Assembly (NCBI GenBank): GCA_001799575.1
Contig: MGTT01000026.1
Location: 1-64,000, forward strand
From: Elusimicrobia bacterium GWA2_56_46
GTDB taxonomy: Bacteria; Elusimicrobiota; Elusimicrobia; Elusimicrobiales; UBA9959
Length of the DNA: 64,000 nucleotides
Direction of reading: 5' to 3'
In this document: positions 43,219 through 52,441 of the stretch, in pieces
Layout: each line of letters begins with the position of its first letter
How positions within the stretch are numbered: the stretch's first letter is position 1
The notes under the pieces: generated by a model
What the model was told of the DNA's origin: nothing
What the model saw: the letters and a program-made list of their open reading frames with translations, nothing else
Databases searched by the model: none
Program-made: the position numbers and the translations under genes

Positions 43219-43937
43219 GAATTAAAGCGTTTATCCGCGGCCGGCTGCTGAAACTTATAGGCGGCATAAGCAGACAGACCATAGCCCACGAATACCTGAG
43301 AGGGGAAGGCCTGGAGATCGGCGCGCTCAGCCTTCCGCTGGAGCTCCCCTGCGGAGCCAGCGCGAAATATGTGGACAGGCTGACGGTGACGGAACTCAGG
43401 AAGCATTACCCCGAACTGGCCGGAGTTCCGCTTGTAAACGTCGATATTCAGGACGATGGCGAGTCCCTGGCCTCGGTAGCGGACGGTTCGCAGGATTTCG
43501 TGATAGCCAATCATTTTCTTGAACACTGCGAAAACCCCGTCCTGGCGCTTAAAAATATGTTCCGCGTCCTGAGGATCGGCGGCATCGCCTATTTCGCGCT
43601 TCCGGATAAAAGGTTTACTTTTGACAAGGAGCGTCCGGAAACCGCGCTGGAGCATCTTTGGAAAGACTATACCGACGGACCCGGGGGTTCCAGAAAAGGC
43701 CATTTTGAGGAGTGGGCGGAAAAAGTTGAAAAGCTGAAGGATGGGGAAGCGGCGCGCAAAAGAGCGGCCCGGTTGATGGAGACGGGTTACAGCATCCATT
43801 TTCATGTCTTTACGCAGGACGGAATGTTAAAGTTCCTTTCATTCCTCAGAGAGCGCGCGGGACTGGAGTTCGGGCTCAAGCTCTGCATGGCCGCCGGCAA
43901 CGAAATCGTTTTTGTCTTGCAAAAGAGGGAGGGATAG
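43215..43937 (+). CDS. SAM-dependent methyltransferase
   Basis: A 240-aa protein. GLEIGALSLPLELP takes the place of the class I motif I, and FVIANHFLEHCENPVLALKNMFRVLRIGG is a clear Methyltransf_11-type motif region around residues 95-125. The glycine-rich SAM loop is weak, so it may bind SAM differently or act on a large acceptor; similar proteins sit in many glycan clusters. The start overlaps the previous stop (ATGA) and the next gene follows directly at 43938. Confidence 0.78.
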   Translation: MRIKAFIRGRLLKLIGGISRQTIAHEYLRGEGLEIGALSLPLELPCGASAKYVDRLTVTELRKHYPELAGVPLVNVDIQDDGESLASVADGSQDFVIANHFLEHCENPVLALKNMFRVLRIGGIAYFALPDKRFTFDKERPETALEHLWKDYTDGPGGSRKGHFEEWAEKVEKLKDGEAARKRAARLMETGYSIHFHVFTQDGMLKFLSFLRERAGLEFGLKLCMAAGNEIVFVLQKREG

Positions 43938-45314
43938 ATGAAAGTTCTGCTTGTCAATTCTCCAAGCGCGGACCGCCCCGTGGTCCGCGATATGGCCGGC
44001 GGACTCGGCTTTGACGGCGGAAACGCCGTCGTTCTGCCGCCGCTGGATCTCGCGTATCTGGCCGCCGGGCTGCTCGGCAAGGGACATCAGGCGGAAATCA
44101 TAGACGCCGGCGCGGCGGGCCTTACCCGCGGGGCGGCGCACGAACTTATACGCGCCAAACAAGCCGACGCGGTGATAGCCACGGTCTCTTTGCCGGTTCT
44201 TTACAGCGACTGCGCTTTTTTAAAAGAAGTGGGCGCGTATTTCAAAGGGAAGATAATCGCCAAAACCGGCATAGCCTATCCGCCTATTCTGCAAGAGATC
44301 CTGGAAAAAAGTTCGGCCGGCCTCTGTATTTACGGCGAATGCGAACTGGAGATAGATAAGGTGATCTCCGGGGAAGAGAAACGCGGGACGGCGTATATGG
44401 AGGCCGGCGGCTTCCGGATGGAAGCCAATCTGCTGGTGGAGGATCTGGACGCGCTTCCTCTGCCGGCGCGTTCCCTGCTGGACAACGGCAGATACAGATA
44501 TGTGCTTCTGGGCGGGAATACCACCGTAATGCAGACCAGCCGCGGCTGTCCGTTCCCCTGCGCGTATTACTGCGCCTATCCCCTGGTCCAGGGCCGGAAA
44601 TGGCGGCACCGGAGCCCCGGGCACGTGCTGAGGGAAATAGAGGAGATCGTCAACAACCACGGGATCCGCAGCATACTTTTCCGCGACGCCACCTTTACCA
44701 TGGATAAAGACAGGACGCACGCCATTTGCGACCTCATAATAGCCGGAAAGCTGGGCATAAAATGGTGGTGCGAAACCAGGGTGGATCGTCTGGATGAGCC
44801 CCTGATGCGGAAAATGAAGGCGGCGGGCTGCGCCGGGATCAACATAGGAGTGGAAAGCGGCGATACCGAGGTCATGGAAACCCAGGCGAAAATAGGGATG
44901 ACTTTTGATAAACTTAAGGCTGTCAGGGACGCGGCGCGGACGCTTGGACTGAGGCTGCATTTTCTTCTGATGGTGGGGCTGCCGAGGGAAAGCAGGAAAT
45001 CCATCTATGAGACATACAAATTGATGACCGCGCTGAAGCCGGAAACCATAGGGGTCACGATCCTGACCCCCTACCCGGGAACGCCGTTCTACCATGAAGC
45101 CAAAAGCAAAGGCTTCATAGAGACCGAGAACTGGTCCGATTTCGGAGGACACAGGCCGGTGATGCATACGCCCGCGCTCAGCTCCGAGGATCTTTCTTAC
45201 GCGCAACGGATGCTGAACGACATTTTTTATCTGCGTAAAGCGGGCTTGTACGGGCGCCTCAAGGCGGCGCTGCTTGCCGGCCGGCTGAAAAAGTGGGCGA
45301 TGAAAGACAAGTGA
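43938..45314 (+). CDS. B12-binding-domain radical SAM protein with CX3CX3C motif
   Basis: A 458-aa protein. An N-terminal cobalamin-binding-like domain (about 1-150; LDLAYLAAGLLGKGHQAEII) is followed by a radical SAM domain. The cluster cysteines are C204, C208 and C212 (CPFPCAYYC), spaced CX3CX3C and not the common CX3CX2C. The codons (TGT CCG TTC CCC TGC GCG TAT TAC TGC) are clear. The following VESGDTEVMETQ is typical of the group. It overlaps the next gene by one base. The substrate is unknown; a modified sugar or lipid is plausible from context. Confidence 0.88.
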   Translation: MKVLLVNSPSADRPVVRDMAGGLGFDGGNAVVLPPLDLAYLAAGLLGKGHQAEIIDAGAAGLTRGAAHELIRAKQADAVIATVSLPVLYSDCAFLKEVGAYFKGKIIAKTGIAYPPILQEILEKSSAGLCIYGECELEIDKVISGEEKRGTAYMEAGGFRMEANLLVEDLDALPLPARSLLDNGRYRYVLLGGNTTVMQTSRGCPFPCAYYCAYPLVQGRKWRHRSPGHVLREIEEIVNNHGIRSILFRDATFTMDKDRTHAICDLIIAGKLGIKWWCETRVDRLDEPLMRKMKAAGCAGINIGVESGDTEVMETQAKIGMTFDKLKAVRDAARTLGLRLHFLLMVGLPRESRKSIYETYKLMTALKPETIGVTILTPYPGTPFYHEAKSKGFIETENWSDFGGHRPVMHTPALSSEDLSYAQRMLNDIFYLRKAGLYGRLKAALLAGRLKKWAMKDK

Positions 45315-46237
45315 TGGAAAATAAAAAACTGACGGTCGTAATTCCGACCCATAACAGGGTGGACACCTTAAAAAAGTGCCTTAAGGCCCTTTGCGGGCAG
45401 ACTTACAGCGCGGCGGATTACGGGATCATCGTAGTGGACGACGGTTCCACCGACGGGACAGCCGCCTACGCTGAGGCCCTGAAAAAAGATTTCCCCGTGG
45501 AGCTGGCATGCCTGCGCCAGGAGAACAAGGGGCCGGCCGCCGCCAGGAATTTGGGGATAAAGGCCGCGCGGGGGGAAATAATCCTTTTCATAGGCGACGA
45601 TATCATAGCCGATTCCCGGCTGCTGGAGGAGCACGCCGCCTGGCACGCCGCGCATCCCGGCGACGAGGCCGCCATGCTCGGCTACACCACCTGGTCAGGC
45701 GAAATAACGATAACGCCTTTCATGAAATGGCTTGAATCAAGCGGCTTGCAGTTCGGCTATGGCGCGCTGGAGGATGGGAGCGGCGCGGATCCGGCCCGGT
45801 TCTTTTACACCAGCAATCTTTCGGTGAAGCGGGCTTTTCTGACGGCGAACGGCCTGTTCGACGAGGATTTCCCGTACGCGGCCTTTGAGGACATGGAACT
45901 GGGGCTGCGGCTGGGGGGAAAAGGCCTGTCGCTGTTTTTCAACAGAGCCGCCGTCGGGCTGCATTACCATTACACAAGCCTGGAAGACGCCTGCGCGAGA
46001 ATGATAAAAGTCGGAGAGGCCGGAGAGCTGCTGAAAGAGAAAACGGGAAAGCCGCGCAACGCCCCGGGAGCCCGCGCGCCCCTCGCGCTGCAAATTCTGC
46101 GGGCGTTAAAATTCAGGCTGTATTACCGTCTCGCTGAGTTCTTTGAAAAAAGGGCGGTGAAAGCGCCGGTTTTCGGCTATGTCATGGACTACTGCTGCCG
46201 CACGGGCGCCGGGCGTTACAGGGGGAAAGGCGCATGA
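45314..46237 (+). CDS. Family 2 glycosyltransferase
   Basis: A 307-aa GT-A fold enzyme. The N-terminal strand KLTVVIPTHNRVDTLKKCL and the donor site VVDDGSTDGT are standard for GT2. A later YAAFEDMELGLRL holds the catalytic-type acidic residues. It lacks membrane helices and presumably acts at the inner face of the inner membrane on a lipid-linked acceptor. The ATG at 45314 shares a base with the preceding TGA; an in-frame start at 45293 lies inside the previous gene. Confidence 0.9.
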   Translation: MENKKLTVVIPTHNRVDTLKKCLKALCGQTYSAADYGIIVVDDGSTDGTAAYAEALKKDFPVELACLRQENKGPAAARNLGIKAARGEIILFIGDDIIADSRLLEEHAAWHAAHPGDEAAMLGYTTWSGEITITPFMKWLESSGLQFGYGALEDGSGADPARFFYTSNLSVKRAFLTANGLFDEDFPYAAFEDMELGLRLGGKGLSLFFNRAAVGLHYHYTSLEDACARMIKVGEAGELLKEKTGKPRNAPGARAPLALQILRALKFRLYYRLAEFFEKRAVKAPVFGYVMDYCCRTGAGRYRGKGA

Positions 46238-47076
46238 ATCCCCCGGCTTTCTCCGTAATCTGCGTGTATAACGACGAGAAGATCCTGAATGACTGGCTTT
46301 TGAAGAGTCTGGAAAAGCAGACGCCCGGTTTTGAACTGATAAAGGTGGATAATACCGGCGGCGCGTTCAGGTCGGCGGCTGAGGCGCTTGCTCACGGGGC
46401 CGCGCGCGCCCGGGGCGAATATCTGCTGTTCGTGCACCAGGATGTCCGCTTTCTGTCCGATGACTGGCTGGAGAAGGCCGCGGCTTTTCTTAAAAAACTT
46501 CCGGATCTGGGGATCGCCGGGGTGGGCGGGATGCGTAAAATACCGGCCGCGGAACTCTTACGCCTCATCGGTACGAGTCCTTTTCGCAGCGGCACGGGAA
46601 TGGTCTATGGCGGCCCGGAGAAGGAGCCGATCCTGGGCAGGATGGATTTTAAGGAACCGGCCGCGGTTCAGACCGTAGATGAGTTGCTGCTGATAATTCC
46701 CGCAAGCGTTTATAAAAACGCCGGGTTTGACGCCGATACCTGCCGCGGCTGGCATTTATACGGGACGGACTACGCTTTGTCGGCGGCGGCCAGGGGGCTG
46801 AAAGCCTATGTTCTGCCGCTGCCTGTGTGGCACCGCTCGGGCGGGACGCTGGGCCGCGAATACTTCGCGACGCTCAGGGAGATCTTTAAAAAACACCGCG
46901 GTCAGAAAGTGATCTTCACCACCTGCGGCTTCTGGTTCGCGTCCGATCTTTTAAACTGCCTGAATCTGCTGGCGCTGGCGCTCAGGAGCGGGCTCGGGCG
47001 GCTGCTGGGAAGGCCCAATGCCGGGGCGGGACCGTATCTCCGGCGTATTAAACTACTGCTGGGCCGGGAGAAATAA
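46234..47076 (+). CDS. Glycosyltransferase, GT2-like
   Basis: A 280-aa protein. The opening PPAFSVICVYNDEKILNDWL and the EYLLFVHQDVRFL segment, in which HQD replaces the usual DxD-like donor site, mark a subgroup of GT2 enzymes seen in surface-glycan loci. The C-terminal half carries WHRSGGTLGREYF. It overlaps the preceding GT2 gene as ATGA and abuts the next gene without a gap. The transferred sugar is unknown. Confidence 0.82.
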   Translation: MNPPAFSVICVYNDEKILNDWLLKSLEKQTPGFELIKVDNTGGAFRSAAEALAHGAARARGEYLLFVHQDVRFLSDDWLEKAAAFLKKLPDLGIAGVGGMRKIPAAELLRLIGTSPFRSGTGMVYGGPEKEPILGRMDFKEPAAVQTVDELLLIIPASVYKNAGFDADTCRGWHLYGTDYALSAAARGLKAYVLPLPVWHRSGGTLGREYFATLREIFKKHRGQKVIFTTCGFWFASDLLNCLNLLALALRSGLGRLLGRPNAGAGPYLRRIKLLLGREK

Positions 47077-47958
47077 ATGCAGGCCATTTCCATTCTTATA
47101 CCCTCCTATAACGGCCGGGCGCTGCTGGAGGCGAACCTGCCTTTCCTGGTCTCGGAGTGCGGGCGCTATCCCGGCGAGACCGAGATTATCGTAGTGGAGG
47201 ACGGGGGGAACGACGGCACTCCGGAATTCCTCGCGGCCGCCTGGCCGAAGATCTCGCTGGTCAAAAAAATCGGGAACGACGGTTTCGCGAGGTCGGTCAA
47301 TCTCGGCATGATGCATTGCCGGCATCCCCTGGTGTTCCTGGTCAACAACGACGTGGAACTGGTTCCAGGCGCCCTGGGTCTGCTCGCCGGCTGCTTCGAC
47401 CGGGACGACGTCTTCGCGGTTCAGGCCAAAATGATAACCGTCCCGGAAGACGAGGAGCTGGATTATCTGAGCGTGACTTTTACAAAATTCGGTTTTTTCG
47501 TTTACCGGCGCGAGAAGTCGGCGAAACCGCTGGACTCCCCGGTCGAGGCGGATTTTTTCTCGGGCGGAGCGGCCCTGCTGTCGCGGAAGAAATTCCTGGA
47601 ACTGGGGCTTTTCGACGAGAGGTTCTCCCCCGTATATTTCGAGGATCTGGATCTTTCGCTCAGGGCGAAGTGGAACGGCTGGAAAATACTTTATCATCCC
47701 GCGGCGAAAGTTTACCACCGGCATCTGGGGAGCACGGTCAGGGCGAAGTATTCCCGGTTCAGGTGGAAGCTTATCCACAAAAGGAATTATTTTCTTTTTC
47801 TTTTCAAGCACGCCGCCCGGCTGGGAATAGTGCCGGCGTGTTTTTTTACGATCCCGCTTTACATAATTTACAAGGCTTTGACCGGCGATGTATTCTTTGT
47901 GCCCGGTTTCCTGGCCGCCGTCTGGTCTACGATAAGGATGACGAGAAAAAAGTCATGA
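47077..47958 (+). CDS. Family 2 glycosyltransferase (rhamnosyltransferase-like)
   Basis: A 293-aa protein. The pattern SILIPSYNGRALLEANLPF, IVVEDGGNDGT, FLVNNDVELVPGALG and VYFEDLDLSLRAKWNGWK followed by AKVYHRHLGST is that of GT2 rhamnosyl- or galactofuranosyltransferases. A hydrophobic stretch near the C-terminus (IVPACFFTIPLYIIY) may anchor it to the membrane. It overlaps the following GT4 gene by 4 bases. Confidence 0.88.
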   Translation: MQAISILIPSYNGRALLEANLPFLVSECGRYPGETEIIVVEDGGNDGTPEFLAAAWPKISLVKKIGNDGFARSVNLGMMHCRHPLVFLVNNDVELVPGALGLLAGCFDRDDVFAVQAKMITVPEDEELDYLSVTFTKFGFFVYRREKSAKPLDSPVEADFFSGGAALLSRKKFLELGLFDERFSPVYFEDLDLSLRAKWNGWKILYHPAAKVYHRHLGSTVRAKYSRFRWKLIHKRNYFLFLFKHAARLGIVPACFFTIPLYIIYKALTGDVFFVPGFLAAVWSTIRMTRKKS

Positions 47959-49052
47959 TCCCGATCCTGTTTTTCAGCTCGTACGGCTCCCTCACCAGGG
48001 GGGGGCAGAAAAGCCTGTGGTATATCCTCAGGGATCTGGACCGGACCCTGTACAGGCCCGTCCTTCTCTGCCAGGAGGAGGGAGAACTCACGCGGAAAGC
48101 CGCCGAGCTGAAGATCCCGGTGGAAATACTGCGGGTTCCGCCCCTAAGACCCGTAAACTTTTTTACGATCCTGTCTTTCGCCGCGCGGCTTTTCGCCTTA
48201 GCGCGCAAATACGGGATAAAAATAGTCCATTCGGAGGAGTTGAAGATAAATCTGTTTCTGGGGCCGCTCCGGCTTTTCGGCGGCCTTAAAACCATCTGGC
48301 ATGTAAGGGTTCTCTGGGATACGCCTTTTCAGAAGAGGCTTTCGCTTCTGATCTGCGACCGGGTCGTGTGCGTTTCCGGGGCGGTGGCGGCAAGCTTTTC
48401 GGGTTTTTTATGGGGCCATAAGATCGTCGTTATCCCCAACGGGATAGATGCCTGGGAATTTTATCCCTCGGCGGGCGGTTTTTCTTTTCCGGGCGAGGAC
48501 AAGACTCCCCTGGTCGGCTGTATCGGAAGCCTCCTTGAACACAAGGGGCTCCACGTCCTGATAGAGGCCGCCGCTATGGCGCTGCAAAAAGGGCCGCCCT
48601 TTAAACTTATTCTTGTCGGCGGCGGAGAAAAGGCGTATGTAGACCGTCTGAAAGCTCTGGCCGCGGATCTTGAAATAGGCGGCCGTGTCGTTTTCTGGGG
48701 AGAAGAAGCCGATCCCAGGGGCTTGATGGGCAGAATGGCCGTTATAGCGATGCCCTCCCTGAGCGGCGAAGGCCTTTCCCGCAGCCTGCTTGAAGCCATG
48801 GCGATGGCCAAGCCGATAGTCGCCTCCGGATTGCCGCAGAACGCCGAACTTATCACCGACGGCGAGACCGGGCTGCTTTCCGAAACCGGCAGCGCCGCGG
48901 ATCTGTCCCGGCAGCTGCTCCGGCTTCTGGAAAACAGGGAATTGGGGGAAAAGCTGGGGCAAAACGCCAGGAAATATGTTATGGAGCATCACGGCCTGGC
49001 CGCGACCATGGCCGCCATACATTCGCTTTTCGCCGAGTTCGCTAAAAAGTAG
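47955..49052 (+). CDS. Family 4 glycosyltransferase
   Basis: A 365-aa GT-B fold enzyme. The N-terminal domain has SSYGSLTRGGQKSLWYIL. The C-terminal domain has VVIPNGIDAWEF, GCIGSLLEHKGLHVLIEAA and the E-x7-E donor-site region PSLSGEGLSRSLLEAMAMAKPIVAS. It starts at 47955 on an ATGA overlap with the preceding gene; a much longer open frame upstream is only the antisense-phase reading of that gene. It ends with TAG. Confidence 0.9.
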   Translation: MIPILFFSSYGSLTRGGQKSLWYILRDLDRTLYRPVLLCQEEGELTRKAAELKIPVEILRVPPLRPVNFFTILSFAARLFALARKYGIKIVHSEELKINLFLGPLRLFGGLKTIWHVRVLWDTPFQKRLSLLICDRVVCVSGAVAASFSGFLWGHKIVVIPNGIDAWEFYPSAGGFSFPGEDKTPLVGCIGSLLEHKGLHVLIEAAAMALQKGPPFKLILVGGGEKAYVDRLKALAADLEIGGRVVFWGEEADPRGLMGRMAVIAMPSLSGEGLSRSLLEAMAMAKPIVASGLPQNAELITDGETGLLSETGSAADLSRQLLRLLENRELGEKLGQNARKYVMEHHGLAATMAAIHSLFAEFAKK

Positions 49053-49086
49053 AATAGTCTCAGGTGGGACGGAACAGGAGGCCGCA

Positions 49087-50082
49087 ATGTCTGACAAAAT
49101 ACTGGTAACCGGCGGGGCGGGGTTTATCGGCTCGCACGTGGCGGAAGAGCTGGTGGCGAGAGGCGCGGAAGTGGTCGTCCTGGACGACCTGAGCGGCGGT
49201 TACGCGGGGAATGTCCCGCAAGGCGCCCGGTTCATCAAGGGCAGCGTCCTGGACACGGCGCTGATAAAGCGGATCTTTCAAAAACACAAGTTCAAATATG
49301 TGTTCCATCTGGCGGCCTATGCGGCCGAAGGCCTGAGCCACTTCATCAAGAAATTCAATTACGAGAACAACCTCATCGGCAGCGTCAACCTTATCAACGC
49401 CTCGGTGAACCATAACGTGAAATGTTTCGCTTTCACCTCCTCCATAGCTGTGTACGGCGAGAACCAGCTTCCCATGACCGAAGCGCTGACGCCGTGCCCG
49501 GAAGATTCCTACGGGATCTCCAAGCTGGCCGTGGAGCAGGAACTGAAAGCGTCCAAAAGGCTGTTCGGCCTGGATTACATCGTCTTCCGTCCGCACAATG
49601 TCTACGGGGAAAGGCAGAACATAAGGGACAAATACAGAAACGTCATCGGCATCTTCATGAACCAGATCATGACGGGCAAGCCGCTGACCGTCTTCGGTGA
49701 CGGAAAACAGAAAAGAGCGTTCACTTATATCAAGGACATCGCCCCGGTAATGGCGGGCTCCGTTTTTAACCGCAGGGCTTACGGCCAGGTGTTCAATATC
49801 GGCGCTGATAAGCCGTATTCGGTCAACGAGCTGATCGGCAAGGTCTGCAAGGCCATGGGCGCCCCGTCGTGCGAAGTGCGGCATCTGCAGGCCCGGCTGG
49901 AAGTGAAATACGCGTTTTCTTCCCACGAGAAAGTGCGGAAATTCTTCTCTTACAGGCCCCGGTACAGCCTGGAAGAGGGGCTGGCCGCGATGGCTCTGTG
50001 GGCCAGAACCTCCAAATGCGGCCCGACCAAAAAATTCAGGAACATAGAGATCATGAAAAATCTGCCCAAGGGCTGGCTGTGA
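49087..50082 (+). CDS. NAD-dependent epimerase/dehydratase (UDP-glucose 4-epimerase-like)
   Basis: A 331-aa extended SDR. The Rossmann motif GGAGFIGSHV is at residues 9-18. FTSSIAVYGE and DSYGISK hold the catalytic Ser/Thr, Tyr and Lys. VFRPHNVYGERQNIRDKYRNVI and FGDGKQKRAFTYIKDI are typical of UDP-hexose 4-epimerases and related UDP-glucuronate enzymes. An AGGAGG ribosome site fits the ATG at 49087; 34 bases separate it from the previous gene. It shares one base with the next start (TGATG). Confidence 0.9.
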   Translation: MSDKILVTGGAGFIGSHVAEELVARGAEVVVLDDLSGGYAGNVPQGARFIKGSVLDTALIKRIFQKHKFKYVFHLAAYAAEGLSHFIKKFNYENNLIGSVNLINASVNHNVKCFAFTSSIAVYGENQLPMTEALTPCPEDSYGISKLAVEQELKASKRLFGLDYIVFRPHNVYGERQNIRDKYRNVIGIFMNQIMTGKPLTVFGDGKQKRAFTYIKDIAPVMAGSVFNRRAYGQVFNIGADKPYSVNELIGKVCKAMGAPSCEVRHLQARLEVKYAFSSHEKVRKFFSYRPRYSLEEGLAAMALWARTSKCGPTKKFRNIEIMKNLPKGWL

Positions 50083-51752
50083 TGGGTTATCTGCTCTTAC
50101 TGATCCCGGTCTATCTGGCGCTCATCTACGGTTCCTTTCATCTGCCGCTTGTCGCGGACGATGTCGCCTTTTCGGTCGCGGCTTCCGGGCTCTGGGAAGG
50201 ACAGGTGTTTTTATGCCATCCTCCTTTATATACGTTCCTCATCGGACTTCTGCACAAAGCCGGGTTTGTAAGGGAAAATCTGAGGCTCTTCGGCGCGGCC
50301 TGTTTTATCGCGAACCTGTATCTGATCTACGCGGCCTGCAGGGCCGCCGTCAGGGATCCGGGGAAAGCCTGGCGGACGGGTTTTCTGGCCGCTTTTTTAT
50401 TTCTGATAAATCCGATGGCGGTCAGAGGATCTCTGATCCTGGACATAGACAACACCATCCTGTCCTCGATCACTTTATTATTCGTCCTGGCTTTCGCGAA
50501 GCTGCACGAACGGCCCGAGTTGAAAACTTATCTGATCCTGGGCGGCCTCCTTGCGCTGGGTTTCTGGTCCAAGCTGTCCACGCCGCTCATGCTTATCGCC
50601 GCCGTTTTCATATTTTACTGGCTTAAAGACGGGTTCGGAAAAAGCGCCGTCAGAACCGCCGCTACGGCCTCGATCGGGTTCGGGGCGTTTTTAATTACCT
50701 GGTACGTTCTTGCGCGGCTGTTCGATCTTCAGTTTTTCCTGATCTTTGACAGGGCCGCCACTGTCCTGCGGACGGGCTATGACCAGCGGGCTTTTTCCTT
50801 AATGGCCGAGCTGGCGGACAGGATCGCGCGGACGGCGCTCTGGGCCGGGCCTTTTTTCCTGCTGCTCGGGGCTTTGCCCGGGCTTTCCCGGATAACCGGA
50901 TTTTTCTCCGGAAACCGCTCCGCGGCGGGGATCATGGATTTTATATCCATACTTTTCGCGGTTATTTTTTTCGGCTATATCGCGGTCGGAGGCGTGATCT
51001 ACGGCTTCCCGAAGTATCATTATCCCATGCTCGCTCTTGCCGCCATCCTGGCCGCTTTCCATATAGAGAACCTGGGGCTGGGTTTTGATAAAAAAACCTG
51101 GCCGCTTTATGCCGGAATTATCGCCGCCTGGGGGCTCTATAATATCAAAGTGCCGGGAGATCTCATTTACCTCGTCAATCATGAGCTGCGCCGGCTGGCC
51201 ATACTTGAGCCCCTGAATCTGGCCGCCGGCATAAAAAATTTCGCGGCGCGCGCCGGACTTTACCTGGCCCCGGCTTTTATAGCCGGCGTCTTTTTAAGGC
51301 TTCGCTATAAACATTCTTTCGCCGGGACGGCCGCTTTGACGCTGCTGCTGGGGTCGCTGGCCGCTGCCGGCGCTTTGAACCTGACGCAGGCCCGCGCGGA
51401 CTATTCCACAACTTATCTATACGGCAGGGATATCGGTAATACAGAGCGGCTGGCGGCGCTTCTGATGAAAGTCAAAGCCGATGCTCCGGAAGGCCTGATA
51501 ATCGCTCCCGAGGACGTTTTGTACCGGGCCGGAATAGCCGAGACCTATCCATATTGCGATTGGGGAAAAACCAGGGAACTGTTCATCCAGGCCGTTTCCG
51601 ATAAAAATGTGTCCTGCGTGGTTTATGGCCTTACCTGGAACAGTATTTTTCAGTACCGGACCATTTTCTCCGATCCTTCCACGCTGAAAGTCCTCAGGAA
51701 AAGCTACAATGAGAGCGCTCTGGGCGAATACACCGTATGGCTGAGAAAATAA
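50082..51752 (+). CDS. Integral-membrane glycosyltransferase (GT39/ArnT-like)
   Basis: A 556-aa protein with roughly 10-11 transmembrane helices. The first periplasmic loop carries LPLVADDVAFSVAASGLW and then CHPPLYTFLIGLL, matching the acidic residue and 'HPPLY' features of the PMT/ArnT (GT39/GT83) group, which use undecaprenyl-phosphate sugars. It would add a sugar on the periplasmic side. A soluble C-terminal domain follows (about 440-556). It overlaps the next gene by 16 bases. Confidence 0.82.
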   Translation: MGYLLLLIPVYLALIYGSFHLPLVADDVAFSVAASGLWEGQVFLCHPPLYTFLIGLLHKAGFVRENLRLFGAACFIANLYLIYAACRAAVRDPGKAWRTGFLAAFLFLINPMAVRGSLILDIDNTILSSITLLFVLAFAKLHERPELKTYLILGGLLALGFWSKLSTPLMLIAAVFIFYWLKDGFGKSAVRTAATASIGFGAFLITWYVLARLFDLQFFLIFDRAATVLRTGYDQRAFSLMAELADRIARTALWAGPFFLLLGALPGLSRITGFFSGNRSAAGIMDFISILFAVIFFGYIAVGGVIYGFPKYHYPMLALAAILAAFHIENLGLGFDKKTWPLYAGIIAAWGLYNIKVPGDLIYLVNHELRRLAILEPLNLAAGIKNFAARAGLYLAPAFIAGVFLRLRYKHSFAGTAALTLLLGSLAAAGALNLTQARADYSTTYLYGRDIGNTERLAALLMKVKADAPEGLIIAPEDVLYRAGIAETYPYCDWGKTRELFIQAVSDKNVSCVVYGLTWNSIFQYRTIFSDPSTLKVLRKSYNESALGEYTVWLRK

Positions 51753-52432
51753 AGGAAAACGGTTTTGACAGCCTTGCCTGTAACTACGACAAGACCATTC
51801 CGGCCCATGTCGCGCGCCACTATCTGGAAAAGCGCGTGGACTTCATAAAAGGCGTGCTGAAGAGCGGTTCGATCCTGGATGTGGGCTGCGGGACCGGCGC
51901 TCTCGCCCTCCGTCTGGCCGGGGAAGGTTATGAGGTTTCCGGGGTGGACGCTTCACTGGGTATGCTCCGGGAATGCGTAAAAAAAGGTTTCAGCAGGGTT
52001 TCACACGCCGAGTCCGGCAAGATGCCGTTCGCTCCCGGTTCGTTCGACCTGGTGATGAGCGTGGCCGCGTTCCATCATCTTGGTTCCAGGGAAAACGTCG
52101 CCGCGGCCATAGCCGAGATGTTCAGGGTCTGCCGGCCCGGCGGCAAAATACTTGTCTGGGACAATAATCCGCTGAACCCTTACTGGAAAATATTCATGAA
52201 GCGTCTGCCCTGGGACGACGGCGTGGAGCGGCTTGTTCCCGCCAGGGAGATCTGCGCGGCCCTGCGCTCGGCCGGCGGGGAGAATATCCGCTTATACAGG
52301 CTGGGGTTTGTCGCCGACTTTATTCCGCGGGCCCTGCTGCCCGTGATGAAGTCCGTGGAAGAGGCCCTGGAAAGGCTGCCCGGCGCGAGGAATCTGGCGG
52401 CCCATAACGTCATTCTGGCGGATAAATTGTAG
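51737..52432 (+). CDS. Class I SAM-dependent methyltransferase
   Basis: A 231-aa protein. The SAM-binding motif ILDVGCGTGALALRL is at about residues 46-60, with GVDASLGML for ribose binding and MPFAPGSFDLVMSVAAFHHL as motif II. It has a typical Methyltransf_11/UbiE-like architecture. Embedded among glycosyltransferase genes, it probably methylates a sugar or lipid. It starts inside the end of the preceding gene and ends with TAG. Confidence 0.9.
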   Translation: MAEKIKENGFDSLACNYDKTIPAHVARHYLEKRVDFIKGVLKSGSILDVGCGTGALALRLAGEGYEVSGVDASLGMLRECVKKGFSRVSHAESGKMPFAPGSFDLVMSVAAFHHLGSRENVAAAIAEMFRVCRPGGKILVWDNNPLNPYWKIFMKRLPWDDGVERLVPAREICAALRSAGGENIRLYRLGFVADFIPRALLPVMKSVEEALERLPGARNLAAHNVILADKL

Positions 52433-52441
52433 GGAGGAGAA

